From Arenibacter sp. F26102 (GTDB lineage Bacteria > Bacteroidota > Bacteroidia > Flavobacteriales > Flavobacteriaceae), in contig NZ_JALKBC010000004.1 of the NCBI RefSeq assembly GCF_023015865.1, forward strand, positions 770 through 64,769: a DNA stretch of 64,000 nucleotides. Direction: 5' to 3'. Position 1 is the first letter of the stretch. Each line of letters begins with the position of its first letter. A model generated the notes under the pieces. It was not told where the DNA came from, did not search any database, and saw only the letters and a program-made list of their open reading frames with translations. A program made the translations under genes and the position numbers. Below, piece after piece: positions 33,791 through 44,164 of this stretch.

Positions 33791-36700
33791 TTACTTGATG
33801 AGATTACTTGGAGGGTAGCCAAATTGCTTTTTAAAACATCTACTAAAATATAAAGGGTCGTTAAATCCTACCAGGCCAGTCACCTCACTAACATTATATT
33901 TTTTGGTATTTAGCAGATGTGCGGCTTTTTTTAACCTAATAGTTCTTATAAATTCATTTGGAGCCAAATCTGTTATCTCTTTGATTTTTCTGTACAATTT
34001 GGAAGAACTCATGCCTAATTCATGACACAAAAAAGCGGTATTAAGCTCCAGGTTACCCATGTCGTCTTCGATCAATTGTGTGAGTTTCTCCATAAAAAGT
34101 TCATCAGCGGGCGAGTGTGTCAAGGTGGTAACTTCACTTTCCACTTCTCCTGAAAATTTATTTTTCAGCTCCATACGTGATTTGATGATGTTCTCAATTC
34201 TGGTTTTTAACAAGGAAGGTTCAAAGGGCTTTACCAAATACCCATCTGCACCACTGCTATACCCTCGAATTTTATCATCACTGTCTGAAAGTGCTGTCAA
34301 TAAAATAACGGGTACATGACTTATGTCGTCATCGTTCTTTAAAATTTTACAGAATTCCAGCCCATCCATTTCCGGCATCATAATATCGGCTATACATAAT
34401 ACGGGTTTTACTTTTCTACATTGTTCAAGGCCCACTTTACCGTTTTCCGCTTCAAAAACTTTGTAATGGTCCGATAGGTACTCCACTAAATAATTTCGCA
34501 ATTCAACATTGTCCTCAATGATAAGTATCCTTTCTTTTAAGTGGGTACTTTGAATTATCTTTTTAGCTGTTATTAATTGTGGAGATGCCTCAGGAGTATC
34601 AGGCTTTACTACCTCAAAAATTTCATCGTCAGAATAGGCTATCCTGGAAATTGGAATTTTTAATGTGAAAGTACTACCTTTTTCTAACTCACTCTCCACC
34701 TCTATAGTTCCTTTGTGCAATTCCACCAATGCCTTTACCAGGGACAAACCTATACCGGAGCCGGTATTATTTTCTTTACTGTTGGAAGCTTGAAAAAATC
34801 TTGAAAATATTTTTTCTTGACTCTCTATGGGGATTCCAATACCATCATCGCTGACTTCAACTACTAATTGTTGTACATTATTCACCATACTCGTATTTAC
34901 AAATAGGTCTATATGACCGTATTTATGGGTGAATTTCAGAGCATTTGAAAGTAAATTATACAGTATTTTATCATATTTGTCCCAGTCTAGATAGCCTTCA
35001 ATATCTTGATTATCGCAGACAATATTAAAGTTGATTTTCTTATCATCTGCCAGTTCTTGAAAAGATCTAAAGGTATTGGTAGTGCGTTGAAAAATATTGG
35101 TTTTAGTGACTTTCAATTGCAATTCCCCAGATTGGGCCCTTCGAAAATCCAGTACCTGATTCACTAGGTTTAAAAGTCTATTGGCATTTTGGTAGATTAA
35201 ATTGAATCTGCTTTGCTGGAATTGGTTGCTAGATTCTTTCGACTCTTCTATTAATTGTTGTGCAGGACCTAGTATGAGAGTTAGAGGGGTTCTTAATTCG
35301 TGTGATATATTGGTGAAAAATTTAAGTTTTTCATTGTTCAATTTCTCATCTCGCTCCCTTTTTACCTTTTCCAATAATAGTTCTTGTTTTAGAATTAATC
35401 TAGCTTTTATCTGTTTTCTAACAAAATAGAACACAACAGTAAGAACTAATAACGCCAATAAGAGAGCCTTGTAGGTTAACCAAAATGGGGGTATAATTTT
35501 TATATCATAACTAGAAATGGGACTCCATACTCCATGACTGTTCATAGCCTTTACCTCAAAAACATAGTTCCCAAAAAAAAGATTGGTGTACTGCACGGTA
35601 CGTTGACCCATATCAACCGTATTCCATACTTTGTCAAATCCTACCAATCTATAACTATACTTATTAAAGCGCTCATTAGTATAGGAAGGACTGGAAAAAG
35701 TGAGTGAAAAATTCTTGTTAACATTTTCCAAAACCATTCCACGACTTAAATTTATGTCCGAGGTAAGTATTTGCTGATCATTTAGGGTGTTGCCTACTTC
35801 CAAATCGGTATTCTGAATCTTGATATTCGTAATCACTGGAGGAGGTGAAATGGTATTGTCTTTAATACTTGAAGGTGAAAAAGTGATAATTTCGTTTTTT
35901 CCTCCTAAATAGATATTTGAATCATCGGCGTAGTAAAAGCCGGTTAGACTAAATACGTCCAACCTATTACCACTATCGGTATAAAATATTTTCAGTTCAT
36001 TGGATTCAATTTTGTATTGGGCAAGTTGGTTATTGTTCATATTTAACCAAAGGTTGCCCCTGCTATCTGCCACCACATCGGTTATCCAGCTGCTCTGCAA
36101 TTCCACAGCCTCCATAACAGGGACAAAATCGTCTAGATCGGGATCGTAGTAATCCAATCCCTTGCGTGTCGCCGCCCAAATTTTCCCAGATGGATCAATC
36201 GTAATATCGCTTACATTTTCATGTGAAAGTCCAATGTTTTCGCCTAAATCGGCATTATATACATGCGTATTTCCACTTACGGGGTCAAATCGAATAGCTC
36301 CAATTTGGGTGGCGAACCAAATTGTACCATCATTATCGACCACACATTTGTTAATGGGGCGTGAAGGCAATAATATTCCCGTTCCATTAATAGGTGAAAA
36401 TGTATCTGTGTTGATAATTACCGCCCCTTCTCCATGAGCGCCAACCACCATTTTTTTATTTCCTAAATCTGCGAATGCAAGAATTGGTGACCTACTAAAG
36501 CCAACATCCAATACGGAGGCTTTACCAGTGCTGTAATCGTAACGTAAAATATGACCTTCCCATAGGCCACAGTAAAATATGTTGCCATCTATTGTAAAAA
36601 TACTGGCTATGTCCTTTTGGCTATTGAACAAGGGACTATAACGACCATTATCCGAAATAAAGAGGCCATTATGTCTTGTAGCCACTATGATTTTATTGTC

Positions 36701-37828
36701 TTTGGTTTTTGCAAATCCGCGAATACGGGGTACCTGATTCCCAATATATTGGGAAATATCAGAGTTATAATTAAATTGATTATTATAAGGATCGTATTTC
36801 TCCAGGCCGTCTTCCGTGCCAATCCATAGCACGCCTGAGGCATCAAAATACAATGCTGCCACCAAATTATCCACCAAGGAATCATCATCAGATAATTCCG
36901 AGTAATACCATCGGTATTCTTGTAGGACAATATCCTCCAGTTCATCTACCACCAAGATGCCGCCTAGTGTACCCAGCCAATATTCACCGTTGGGCGCCCT
37001 TGCTACCGAAATAAAGTATGGCCCCAATTTATCCCTTACCTTAGAATCTTGTAAATACAGATTTTTGAAAGAATCGGTTTGCTCTTCTAATTTAAATAGC
37101 CCTCTCCTGCTGCCCACAAATATATCCGATTTGTGGTCCTCATAGATAAAATTGACATATGGGTTTGTTTCAGTCGACTCTGGAACTTCCAAAGTGTACT
37201 CCCTTATTTGTGCGATGTTACCTGTATTGTCCAAGGAGATTTTGGCAATTCCCGCGCTTCCATAACTTGCAAGCCATATATATCCATTGGAATCTTCAAT
37301 AATTTCCTTAATGTAGTTAAAGCCTTCCAGTACCACTTTTTTAAAATGCTGGGTTTGGGGATTATAGATAAAAAGGCCTTTATCCTTGGTTCCTACCCAC
37401 ACTTGCTTGTACCTATCTACATGTACGGACCTTATCTCCCCGTCGTGCAAAGCGTTTGGATCATTAACATTTGGAAGGAAGGTTTGGAAGGTGTGGGTAT
37501 CCAATTTATAAAGTACGAGTCCTTTTCTTGTGCCGATCCACAATTGATTGGATTCCCTATCCAATTCCAAGTCGGTAATATCATCGTCTGGGATGGTATT
37601 GTTTAGTTCGGAAGAGCTGGTATAATTTTTAAACTCGTAACCGTCAAAACGGTTCAATCCTGAAAAAGTACCCAACCACAAAAAGCCTTGATCGTCCTGA
37701 AGAATATGCCTTACAGAATTATGGGAAAGGCCATTAAAATCATTGTAATGTTCAAACTTTATAGTCTGCGCGTGTAGGTTCCATACGGAGACCATAAATG
37801 CCAACAGAAGTTTAAGTTTGTTTCCCAT
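33791..37828 (-). CDS. hybrid two-component system regulator (HTCS)
   Basis: A 1345-residue one-protein signalling chain. The start at 37828 gives a proper signal peptide (MGNKLKLLLAFMVSVWNLHAQ). Order of parts: about fourteen two-component propeller repeats (LWLGTFSGLNRFDGY and similar, about 30-650), a Y_Y_Y domain, one membrane helix (LLALLVLTVVFYFV), HisKA with ISHELRTPLT (phosphorylated His near 841), HATPase, a receiver with ADIMMPEMDG (Asp near 1147), and an AraC-type DNA-binding domain (SSSKLYRKIKEITDLAPNEF). It would sense a sugar in the periplasm and switch on the neighbouring susC/susD/GH genes. It is transcribed in the same direction as them. Confidence 0.95.
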   Translation of the reverse strand: MGNKLKLLLAFMVSVWNLHAQTIKFEHYNDFNGLSHNSVRHILQDDQGFLWLGTFSGLNRFDGYEFKNYTSSSELNNTIPDDDITDLELDRESNQLWIGTRKGLVLYKLDTHTFQTFLPNVNDPNALHDGEIRSVHVDRYKQVWVGTKDKGLFIYNPQTQHFKKVVLEGFNYIKEIIEDSNGYIWLASYGSAGIAKISLDNTGNIAQIREYTLEVPESTETNPYVNFIYEDHKSDIFVGSRRGLFKLEEQTDSFKNLYLQDSKVRDKLGPYFISVARAPNGEYWLGTLGGILVVDELEDIVLQEYRWYYSELSDDDSLVDNLVAALYFDASGVLWIGTEDGLEKYDPYNNQFNYNSDISQYIGNQVPRIRGFAKTKDNKIIVATRHNGLFISDNGRYSPLFNSQKDIASIFTIDGNIFYCGLWEGHILRYDYSTGKASVLDVGFSRSPILAFADLGNKKMVVGAHGEGAVIINTDTFSPINGTGILLPSRPINKCVVDNDGTIWFATQIGAIRFDPVSGNTHVYNADLGENIGLSHENVSDITIDPSGKIWAATRKGLDYYDPDLDDFVPVMEAVELQSSWITDVVADSRGNLWLNMNNNQLAQYKIESNELKIFYTDSGNRLDVFSLTGFYYADDSNIYLGGKNEIITFSPSSIKDNTISPPPVITNIKIQNTDLEVGNTLNDQQILTSDINLSRGMVLENVNKNFSLTFSSPSYTNERFNKYSYRLVGFDKVWNTVDMGQRTVQYTNLFFGNYVFEVKAMNSHGVWSPISSYDIKIIPPFWLTYKALLLALLVLTVVFYFVRKQIKARLILKQELLLEKVKRERDEKLNNEKLKFFTNISHELRTPLTLILGPAQQLIEESKESSNQFQQSRFNLIYQNANRLLNLVNQVLDFRRAQSGELQLKVTKTNIFQRTTNTFRSFQELADDKKINFNIVCDNQDIEGYLDWDKYDKILYNLLSNALKFTHKYGHIDLFVNTSMVNNVQQLVVEVSDDGIGIPIESQEKIFSRFFQASNSKENNTGSGIGLSLVKALVELHKGTIEVESELEKGSTFTLKIPISRIAYSDDEIFEVVKPDTPEASPQLITAKKIIQSTHLKERILIIEDNVELRNYLVEYLSDHYKVFEAENGKVGLEQCRKVKPVLCIADIMMPEMDGLEFCKILKNDDDISHVPVILLTALSDSDDKIRGYSSGADGYLVKPFEPSLLKTRIENIIKSRMELKNKFSGEVESEVTTLTHSPADELFMEKLTQLIEDDMGNLELNTAFLCHELGMSSSKLYRKIKEITDLAPNEFIRTIRLKKAAHLLNTKKYNVSEVTGLVGFNDPLYFSRCFKKQFGYPPSNLIK

Positions 37829-37891
37829 AATGTAAATAATACTATCGTTTAAAAAGCCAATATAAGGAACCTTGGTTGCCAAAGTTTAAAA

Positions 37892-37935
37892 ACCTCAAAT
37901 AAATAGGCCATATAGTGGACTAGTATATTTGAGGT
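37892..37935 (-). terminator. possible terminator after the GH92 gene
   Basis: A 10-bp perfect stem (ACCTCAAATA at 37892-37901 with TATTTGAGGT at 37926-37935) has a 24-base loop. On the minus strand it is followed by TTTTTAAA. It would separate the enzyme genes from the HTCS gene, but the loop is long. Confidence 0.45.
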
Positions 37936-37980
37936 GTTTTATGCTGTTCCTTAAAATCCTAAAGCCTCACTCCATCTTTA

Positions 37981-40296
37981 TTATTGCTGTGAATTATTGG
38001 AAGGTACGGATCCCATGGTAAATTCCAAAACAGCCCCATTTAAAATATCGGAATGATTAATATGATTTTGGTCCGATACCATTCCATTTATTTTTACCAC
38101 ATTTAAATAAGGTTTATCCGAGGAAGTACCTGGGGCATTGATGACGAATTCCTTGCCATTTGGCAAGCTTATTGTGATTTTATCAAAAATGGGGCTGCCA
38201 AATTCGTATATAGGATTGTCTTCTGTACCCCCGTTTATTTGAAAAAGTCCTATTTTCATCAACACAGCCAAACTACCCATTAACCCCTGGTCCTCATCCC
38301 CGTTGTATCCGGTTGCGGGAGACAGACCGCTAAAGGCTCTATCCACTACTTTTCTGGACCAGAACTGCGTTAAATCCGGTCTTCCCAATTTATTAAATAC
38401 AAAGGCTGTTTGCATGGAAGGCTGATTGCCATAGTTGATTGGTATTTTTCTATATTCGGGATGCAATTCCAGGGCATGTGAATTACCAGAAGTAAATCCT
38501 AGTTTTTCCGCCGTTTCGAATTGAAGGTTGAGTTTCTCCACGGCCTTATCATTTCCTCCCATAAGATTTGCCAGACCACTAAGATCGTGGGGCACAAACC
38601 AAGTGGCTTGGGCCGAGTTGGATTCTACAAAGCCATGCTGATGTTCGTACGGATCGAAGTTTTGCTTCCATACACCATCTACATCTTTTGGTCTCATCCA
38701 ACCTACGTTCTTATCAAATACATTTTTATAATTTAAAGAACGATTCATGAAATAGTTGTAATCTACTTCATTTCCTATTTTTTTAGCCAATTGTGCCAAG
38801 GTCCAATCCTGATAGGCATACTCCATGGTTACCCCTGCACCCTCCTGATGGCCACCAAACTTACCTTCTGGTATGGGATAGGGTACGTAACCATCCCTGA
38901 TGTAGTATTTTAATCCACCACCAAGTGCGGTATTATGCTCATAGCCTGCCTTTTCCATAATTCCCCCTGGCATATGATTTATCTTCAACGCCTCATATAT
39001 ATCCTCCAAATTTTCCGTAACTACACCTTTCTGTATGGCACTGACAATAAATGGTGTGGAAGAGGCCCCAGTCATTACATAGGTATAATTACCGCCCGAG
39101 GGTCCACGGGGAACCAATCCACCATCCTTTTGGTACTGCAATAAGGATTGTACAAACTCTTCCATAATTTCAGGATATACTAAGCCCCATAACGTGTTTA
39201 TCGTCCATTGGGCTCCCCAAAATGAATCGGAATTATAGTGGTTGAATTTTGGTTTTCCCGCTTCATCCAAAGGTATTTGTCCAATTCTAAAGTTCTCCCC
39301 CGTATTATCCGGGTATGCCCCGTTAATATCACTTATAACCCTTCTACCTTGCAAGGAATGCCATAGATCAGTATAAAATCTTTTTTGGGAGGTTTCCGTA
39401 CCACCCGATACTTTTATTCTTCCCAAGGCATTGTTCCACTCTTGCTTGGACTCCTTTACAATTCTTTCAAAATCCCAATGGGAGAGTTCAGCATCTATAT
39501 TGGCTTTGGCATTTTCTGCAGAAGTATATGAAATGCCTACTTTCATCAAAAGCTGGTCGGTGTCATTGTCCAATGCGATCAAAAAGTTTCCAGTTTCTTC
39601 ATCCTTGTTTACCTCTGTTACTTCCCTGTCCAAAATAATATGGAAAAATAATTTTGCTGGTTTTGGCCTTCTATGGGTCGGTGCCATTACAAGCTCACCA
39701 GTAAAATTTGTAGCATCTACTTTAATTAGGTTGCCATCTAAATTTTCACAAGGTCCCAACATACCATTAAGGTTAAAAAGAATGGCCGCATCCTTATTTT
39801 TTGGATAGACATATTTATGAAAACCAACCCTTTTGGTGCTAGTGAGCTCTACATTAATTCCATATTTCTCCAAAGCTAAAGAATGATATCCTGGCGACAC
39901 TTTTTCATTGTCATGACTGAATTTGGATTTAAAATCCTTATAAATGGATTTCTTGTTATCCTCGGTTATCGTAACCGGAAGTACGGATAGTCCCGAAAGT
40001 TGCCAGGCATGGATATGGCTGAAACCTTGAATGGTATCTACCTTATATCTATATCCACTTCCCCAGGCACCGTCCACTTCCGTATCCGGACTTAGATTTA
40101 CCATGCCGAAAGGGCGACTGGCGGATGAAAAGAAAAACCATCGTGAATTTTCGGTGTCCAAATGTGGATAAACCATGTCGACTGGTGATGCAGTATTTGA
40201 CCCTAGATTTTGCGGAGGGGCTTGTTCTGTTTTACAGGAATAGCAAGTTATTGCCGTTAGTAATCCTATAATAAGTCCCGAATAAAACTTTTTCAT
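37981..40296 (-). CDS. GH92 family glycoside hydrolase (alpha-mannosidase type), lipoprotein
   Basis: A 771-residue enzyme with a lipoprotein signal (LTAITCYSC). The GH92 N-domain shows DTENSRWFFFSSASRPFGMV and GWGSGYRY-like sequence, and the (alpha/alpha)6 catalytic domain shows SFWGAQWTINTLWGLVYP, GGLVPRGPSGGNYTYVMTG, GHQEGAGVTMEYAYQDW and the acidic block GYNGDEDQGLMG that holds the calcium and catalytic acids. GH92 enzymes are calcium-dependent exo-acting alpha-mannosidases, though some have other sugar specificities. The region around SFWGAQWT differs from the usual IWDTFR form, so specificity may be shifted. It starts 10 bases after the GH115-like gene stop and is co-transcribed with it. 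Confidence 0.9.
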   Translation of the reverse strand: MKKFYSGLIIGLLTAITCYSCKTEQAPPQNLGSNTASPVDMVYPHLDTENSRWFFFSSASRPFGMVNLSPDTEVDGAWGSGYRYKVDTIQGFSHIHAWQLSGLSVLPVTITEDNKKSIYKDFKSKFSHDNEKVSPGYHSLALEKYGINVELTSTKRVGFHKYVYPKNKDAAILFNLNGMLGPCENLDGNLIKVDATNFTGELVMAPTHRRPKPAKLFFHIILDREVTEVNKDEETGNFLIALDNDTDQLLMKVGISYTSAENAKANIDAELSHWDFERIVKESKQEWNNALGRIKVSGGTETSQKRFYTDLWHSLQGRRVISDINGAYPDNTGENFRIGQIPLDEAGKPKFNHYNSDSFWGAQWTINTLWGLVYPEIMEEFVQSLLQYQKDGGLVPRGPSGGNYTYVMTGASSTPFIVSAIQKGVVTENLEDIYEALKINHMPGGIMEKAGYEHNTALGGGLKYYIRDGYVPYPIPEGKFGGHQEGAGVTMEYAYQDWTLAQLAKKIGNEVDYNYFMNRSLNYKNVFDKNVGWMRPKDVDGVWKQNFDPYEHQHGFVESNSAQATWFVPHDLSGLANLMGGNDKAVEKLNLQFETAEKLGFTSGNSHALELHPEYRKIPINYGNQPSMQTAFVFNKLGRPDLTQFWSRKVVDRAFSGLSPATGYNGDEDQGLMGSLAVLMKIGLFQINGGTEDNPIYEFGSPIFDKITISLPNGKEFVINAPGTSSDKPYLNVVKINGMVSDQNHINHSDILNGAVLEFTMGSVPSNNSQQ

Positions 40297-40306
40297 ATGT
40301 ATACTT

Positions 40307-42361
40307 TTATAATTTAGCCTCTAAGTTTAATTTAATTGCGGTTAGCATATCTATAGTAGGAAAGCCATTATTTGGTCTTCGGATTTGTGGGGAATACCAC
40401 TTGGCCCATTTACCAATTTTGTCGCCGGTGTTCCTATTTTGATAAATGACCTCTAATTTTTGATTTATGTCTGGCCAGAGGTCCAAGGCCTGATTTATGT
40501 AAATTGTTTTCCCAGTATCCTCATATTGTTTTTTTAACAAGGCCATATTATGTAATGTAACCTCAAACGAGATTAGGTCGTTGTAAAGCAGTGCAGGTAG
40601 ATAAACGTATGAATAATAGAAATCAGTTTCCAAACCTACTTTATCCAAGCCTTTGTTGGCCTCTTCCACGGATTGTTGAATGTAATTCTGTGTTTTCTTT
40701 ACGTGCTCAAAATCATTTTCGACCCTTTTAAAATCATGTGGTACCGGAGTTTTTCCAGGTCTTTGTATCGGGGAATCGGAAAGGTATGAAATAGCCTCCC
40801 GTATTTCCCATAAATGCTGTACGTAACCTATTCTCCCTTCTTGTGCTTGGTGTAACAATTTCATGGAGGATATGGCAGATTCACACTGATTTTCCTTAAA
40901 ATATCTTTTGGTCCATTGTTTATAGAAATCATTATGATCAAAACTATCTGGATCCTGGCAAACTTCACTATAGGCTTCCAAATTAATTAGGAATGGTCTA
41001 AAATTCTGTCCATTAACCAAACAATATTTATCCGCACCGTATTCTTGGAACATATTTTTCATTACAGTCTCCACGGTTTCCGGATACGGGTTATGTACAG
41101 TGTGGTTCAACCAAAAACCGGCATGCATATAAGTTCCAAAATTGTAGCCATCGGTAGTATTGGGCAAATGTTCAAAATCGCCAAAACCATCATCGGACCA
41201 GGCCACTATCCAATCTTTTGGAGGCCTAAATCCGTCGTTCCACATCTCCATGCCATCGGAATAACAGATCAATACCTTATCCGCATTGGGTTTGTATTGA
41301 TCCACCAATTCGCCAAATACCTTATACACATCATTGAATACCTCAATTTTATTCTCGCCACAAGTACTTTCATATTCCCAATCCCATACCTGATGTCTTG
41401 GTCTGAGAATAAATATGTCTGTCTTTTTAAGAGGAGTTTCCTCCAGATAATACTTCCATGCCTTTACCCACTCTTCTTTATATTCTCTCCAACAAGTAGC
41501 CTTTTCCTCAGACATGGGATGTATTTGATAACCCAAAGCGAAATCTATCTGAACTTTCATTCCTTTTTGGTGGGCGTAATCGATCATCTTATCCAGATAT
41601 TCTATGTCTATTTTATAATCGGGACTAAGCTCTTTATATTCTGGGCGTAAAAAAAATTCTGGACGTCCCAACATATCAAAAAACTGGATGGCGTTGTAGC
41701 GTAATCTAACGAGAGAGTTTATCATTTGGGTATAACTTTCCCAATCGTACTCCAATAATTTACCTCGGTAATTGGCCAGTTCATCCACATCGTTTTCGAA
41801 ATAACATAGAATGGGAACTTTTGGAGGGGCAATTCTTCGATTTTCAAAACTGACCAAATCCAAGTTCGTTTTCTTTGAAGCCTTCTTCTCTGTCCAATAT
41901 TCAAGAGGGTCAATACCTAAAATTTCTTTGGAATAGTCGTAGACGGCGTACTGAAAACCTTGTACATCCGATCCGGCAAGAACAATGGCCTCCTGATTAT
42001 TTTCCAATTTAGTTTTGTGCCATATCCCTCCCCTTGGTCCCGGGTTGTCATCAGATAGAACTATGGCTTTCTTATTAACCAAGCTGGCGATAAGGCTATT
42101 GGATTGGGGAGTGCCCAAAATAAATGTAGGTGTGCCTTTTGGAATATTATCGATATCGGAAATTATACGGCCTTCCAGTCCGAGCACTTTTGATAGGTCT
42201 GACTTTAAATCTTCGGCAGTACTTATTTCTACCTCGTTTGCTTCATTTCCCACCACCAAATAATAATGTTCCGTTTGTGGGCTGGAACAGGATGACAGTA
42301 TTAGCATCCCTAAAAATAGGCCCCAAATGTTTCTTGGTATTATATGGAAGATTTTGATCAT
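40307..42361 (-). CDS. GH115-like glycoside hydrolase (alpha-glucuronidase type), lipoprotein
   Basis: A 684-residue exported protein with a lipobox (LGMLILSSC). An N-terminal alpha-glucuronidase-like domain (to about 160) precedes a (beta/alpha)8-like domain with WESYTQMINSLVRLRYNAIQ and KGMKVQIDFALGYQIHP. The block IVAWSDDGFGDFEHLP followed by YNFGTYMHAGFW resembles the GH115 signature. GH115 enzymes remove (4-O-methyl-)glucuronic acid from xylan or arabinogalactan. It is clearly shorter than usual GH115 proteins and seems to lack their C-terminal domain, so it is a divergent member or a sister group. It sits between susD and the GH92 gene. Confidence 0.7.
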   Translation of the reverse strand: MIKIFHIIPRNIWGLFLGMLILSSCSSPQTEHYYLVVGNEANEVEISTAEDLKSDLSKVLGLEGRIISDIDNIPKGTPTFILGTPQSNSLIASLVNKKAIVLSDDNPGPRGGIWHKTKLENNQEAIVLAGSDVQGFQYAVYDYSKEILGIDPLEYWTEKKASKKTNLDLVSFENRRIAPPKVPILCYFENDVDELANYRGKLLEYDWESYTQMINSLVRLRYNAIQFFDMLGRPEFFLRPEYKELSPDYKIDIEYLDKMIDYAHQKGMKVQIDFALGYQIHPMSEEKATCWREYKEEWVKAWKYYLEETPLKKTDIFILRPRHQVWDWEYESTCGENKIEVFNDVYKVFGELVDQYKPNADKVLICYSDGMEMWNDGFRPPKDWIVAWSDDGFGDFEHLPNTTDGYNFGTYMHAGFWLNHTVHNPYPETVETVMKNMFQEYGADKYCLVNGQNFRPFLINLEAYSEVCQDPDSFDHNDFYKQWTKRYFKENQCESAISSMKLLHQAQEGRIGYVQHLWEIREAISYLSDSPIQRPGKTPVPHDFKRVENDFEHVKKTQNYIQQSVEEANKGLDKVGLETDFYYSYVYLPALLYNDLISFEVTLHNMALLKKQYEDTGKTIYINQALDLWPDINQKLEVIYQNRNTGDKIGKWAKWYSPQIRRPNNGFPTIDMLTAIKLNLEAKL

Positions 42362-42498
42362 TCTAATTCTGCTGTTAAATATACTATCCTTTATGGAATT
42401 GTTGATTGTTTTTTAATAAATATGGACAGGGATAAACGAACCCCCGTCCATAATTTTAACTAACAACTAATCTAACAACTCTTGGGGAAATTTCAGTT

Positions 42499-44148
42499 TT
42501 AATATTTCGGGTTCTGTATCATCGTTCCTGGTGAAAGCTCAAGCTCCTTAACCGGTATTGGTCTCAACAAGTGCTTTGTAGCATCGAAGGCACCATGGTC
42601 AACCACATGGGGGTTGTATATGTTGATTCTCTCTTCCAACTTCCCCATACGCTTTAAGACAGCCCATCTATTCTCTTCCCCAGCAAGTTCTAATGCGCGT
42701 TCGGCAAGTATAACATCCAAATCTATGGTAGAATAATGATCAGCTATACCCGTAGCACGTTCCCTTACCCTATTTAAGTGAAAGAGTGCCTGTGCGGTGT
42801 TACCAGCACCCAGGAATGCTTCTGCTGCCAACAAATGTGTTCCTGCTACCCGGTAAACATAGGTGTCACGTGCCCCTAATCCTTCTTCCTGAAAAATTTC
42901 ATCATCAAATTTTTTGAATATAGGAAAGTTCGTGAAATTTGGATTTAATTCATATTTATAATTTACATCACCAACCTCATCCGGTCTCCCAAATAAATAT
43001 TGATCGGGCTGATATACCCAATAGCGATCCAATTTATCAACCAACTCAGCCATGTCTATTGCTTCTTTTGGGAAATAAATAATTGTATCGCCTACGGCAA
43101 TCTCGTCGGCCCCGACCGAAAATCCAGGTTCATCTGCAAATAGGACCCTGTGCATGGTTACATCTTCCCTAGTATCGTTATCCTCGAACAATGAATAAAA
43201 ATATGGTGTAGGCATTAGATTATCCCCGGATTTGCCATAAGAATTATTTCTACTTATACCTGGTAATTGTTCTACTCCTGTCATAAACAAAGAGTGTTTG
43301 TTATTACCTCTATCCTGAACAAACCCTGTATTGCCCCATTGTGCAGCAAAGAGTATTTCAGGATTTACCTGATTGTCATAATCAAAAAGTTGTGCGAAGG
43401 TCTGGCTTCTAATATCATATGAGCCAATGGCCTGAACGGCTAAATCTGCAGCCGTTTGAAAATCGTTACTACCAGCAAAAGATTTATAAGCCCTTGTTAA
43501 ATATACCTCGGCCAATACGTGTTGTGCCGCCCTTTTAGAGATTCTTCCTGTTTCTGGCATATCTTCCAAGTTTGGAATAGCAGCTTCCAATTCTGAAATT
43601 ATTGTAGCATAAGTCTCTTCTTCGGTAGATCGGGTATAGTCGTTTCGGATACTCTGAGGTTCTTCCATATCTAGTACAATCCCTCCAAATTGTTGTGCCA
43701 AATAGAAAAATGACATAGCTCTTAAGGCCCTAGCTTGTGCTATACCGTAGGCCTTCTCGTCTAATCTGCTCTCACTCCAATCAATTTCAATTTCAAATCT
43801 ATTGATAGCGGTATTGGCTTTTGAAATAACATTATAATTGGAGTTCCAAAGACCGTTAGTTTGGGGAGCATTGAATGAATTATAATCATTCTCCGCAGAA
43901 AAGGAAAATATTTCCCCTCTACTCGTAAAGACATCTGTTCCGGCAAACTGATAATTATGATTATTGTATACCCCTCTCATCGAGGTATAAAGTCCTACAA
44001 TTAATTGATCTGCAGTATCCTCCGTCAGAAAATTTTCTGCGGTTATATTGGAAAAGACATCTTCCTCTATATACGAATCACAGGCATTTAATAGTATTGA
44101 GAAAGCTATTAAAGCTAGGATATGTTTTGTTTTATTTATTATTTTCAT
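42499..44148 (-). CDS. SusD/RagB family glycan-binding outer membrane lipoprotein
   Basis: A 549-residue surface lipoprotein (signal ending ILLNAC). It has the SusD features: ARALRAMSFFYLAQQFGGIVLD, TPR-like helices with RAAQHVLAEVYLTRAY, and the C-terminal block THLLAAEAFLGAGNTAQALFHLNRVR followed by ILAERALELAGEENRW. SusD proteins hold the glycan and close like a lid over the SusC pore. The gene follows susC after 16 bases, so they form one unit. The glycan is not identified by sequence. Confidence 0.95.
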   Translation of the reverse strand: MKIINKTKHILALIAFSILLNACDSYIEEDVFSNITAENFLTEDTADQLIVGLYTSMRGVYNNHNYQFAGTDVFTSRGEIFSFSAENDYNSFNAPQTNGLWNSNYNVISKANTAINRFEIEIDWSESRLDEKAYGIAQARALRAMSFFYLAQQFGGIVLDMEEPQSIRNDYTRSTEEETYATIISELEAAIPNLEDMPETGRISKRAAQHVLAEVYLTRAYKSFAGSNDFQTAADLAVQAIGSYDIRSQTFAQLFDYDNQVNPEILFAAQWGNTGFVQDRGNNKHSLFMTGVEQLPGISRNNSYGKSGDNLMPTPYFYSLFEDNDTREDVTMHRVLFADEPGFSVGADEIAVGDTIIYFPKEAIDMAELVDKLDRYWVYQPDQYLFGRPDEVGDVNYKYELNPNFTNFPIFKKFDDEIFQEEGLGARDTYVYRVAGTHLLAAEAFLGAGNTAQALFHLNRVRERATGIADHYSTIDLDVILAERALELAGEENRWAVLKRMGKLEERINIYNPHVVDHGAFDATKHLLRPIPVKELELSPGTMIQNPKY

Positions 44149-44164
44149 GACAGTTTGTTTAAAA

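Noticed and set aside
37829..37882. Longer start for the HTCS
   Set aside because: The extra 18 residues would hide the signal peptide that starts at MGNKLK.
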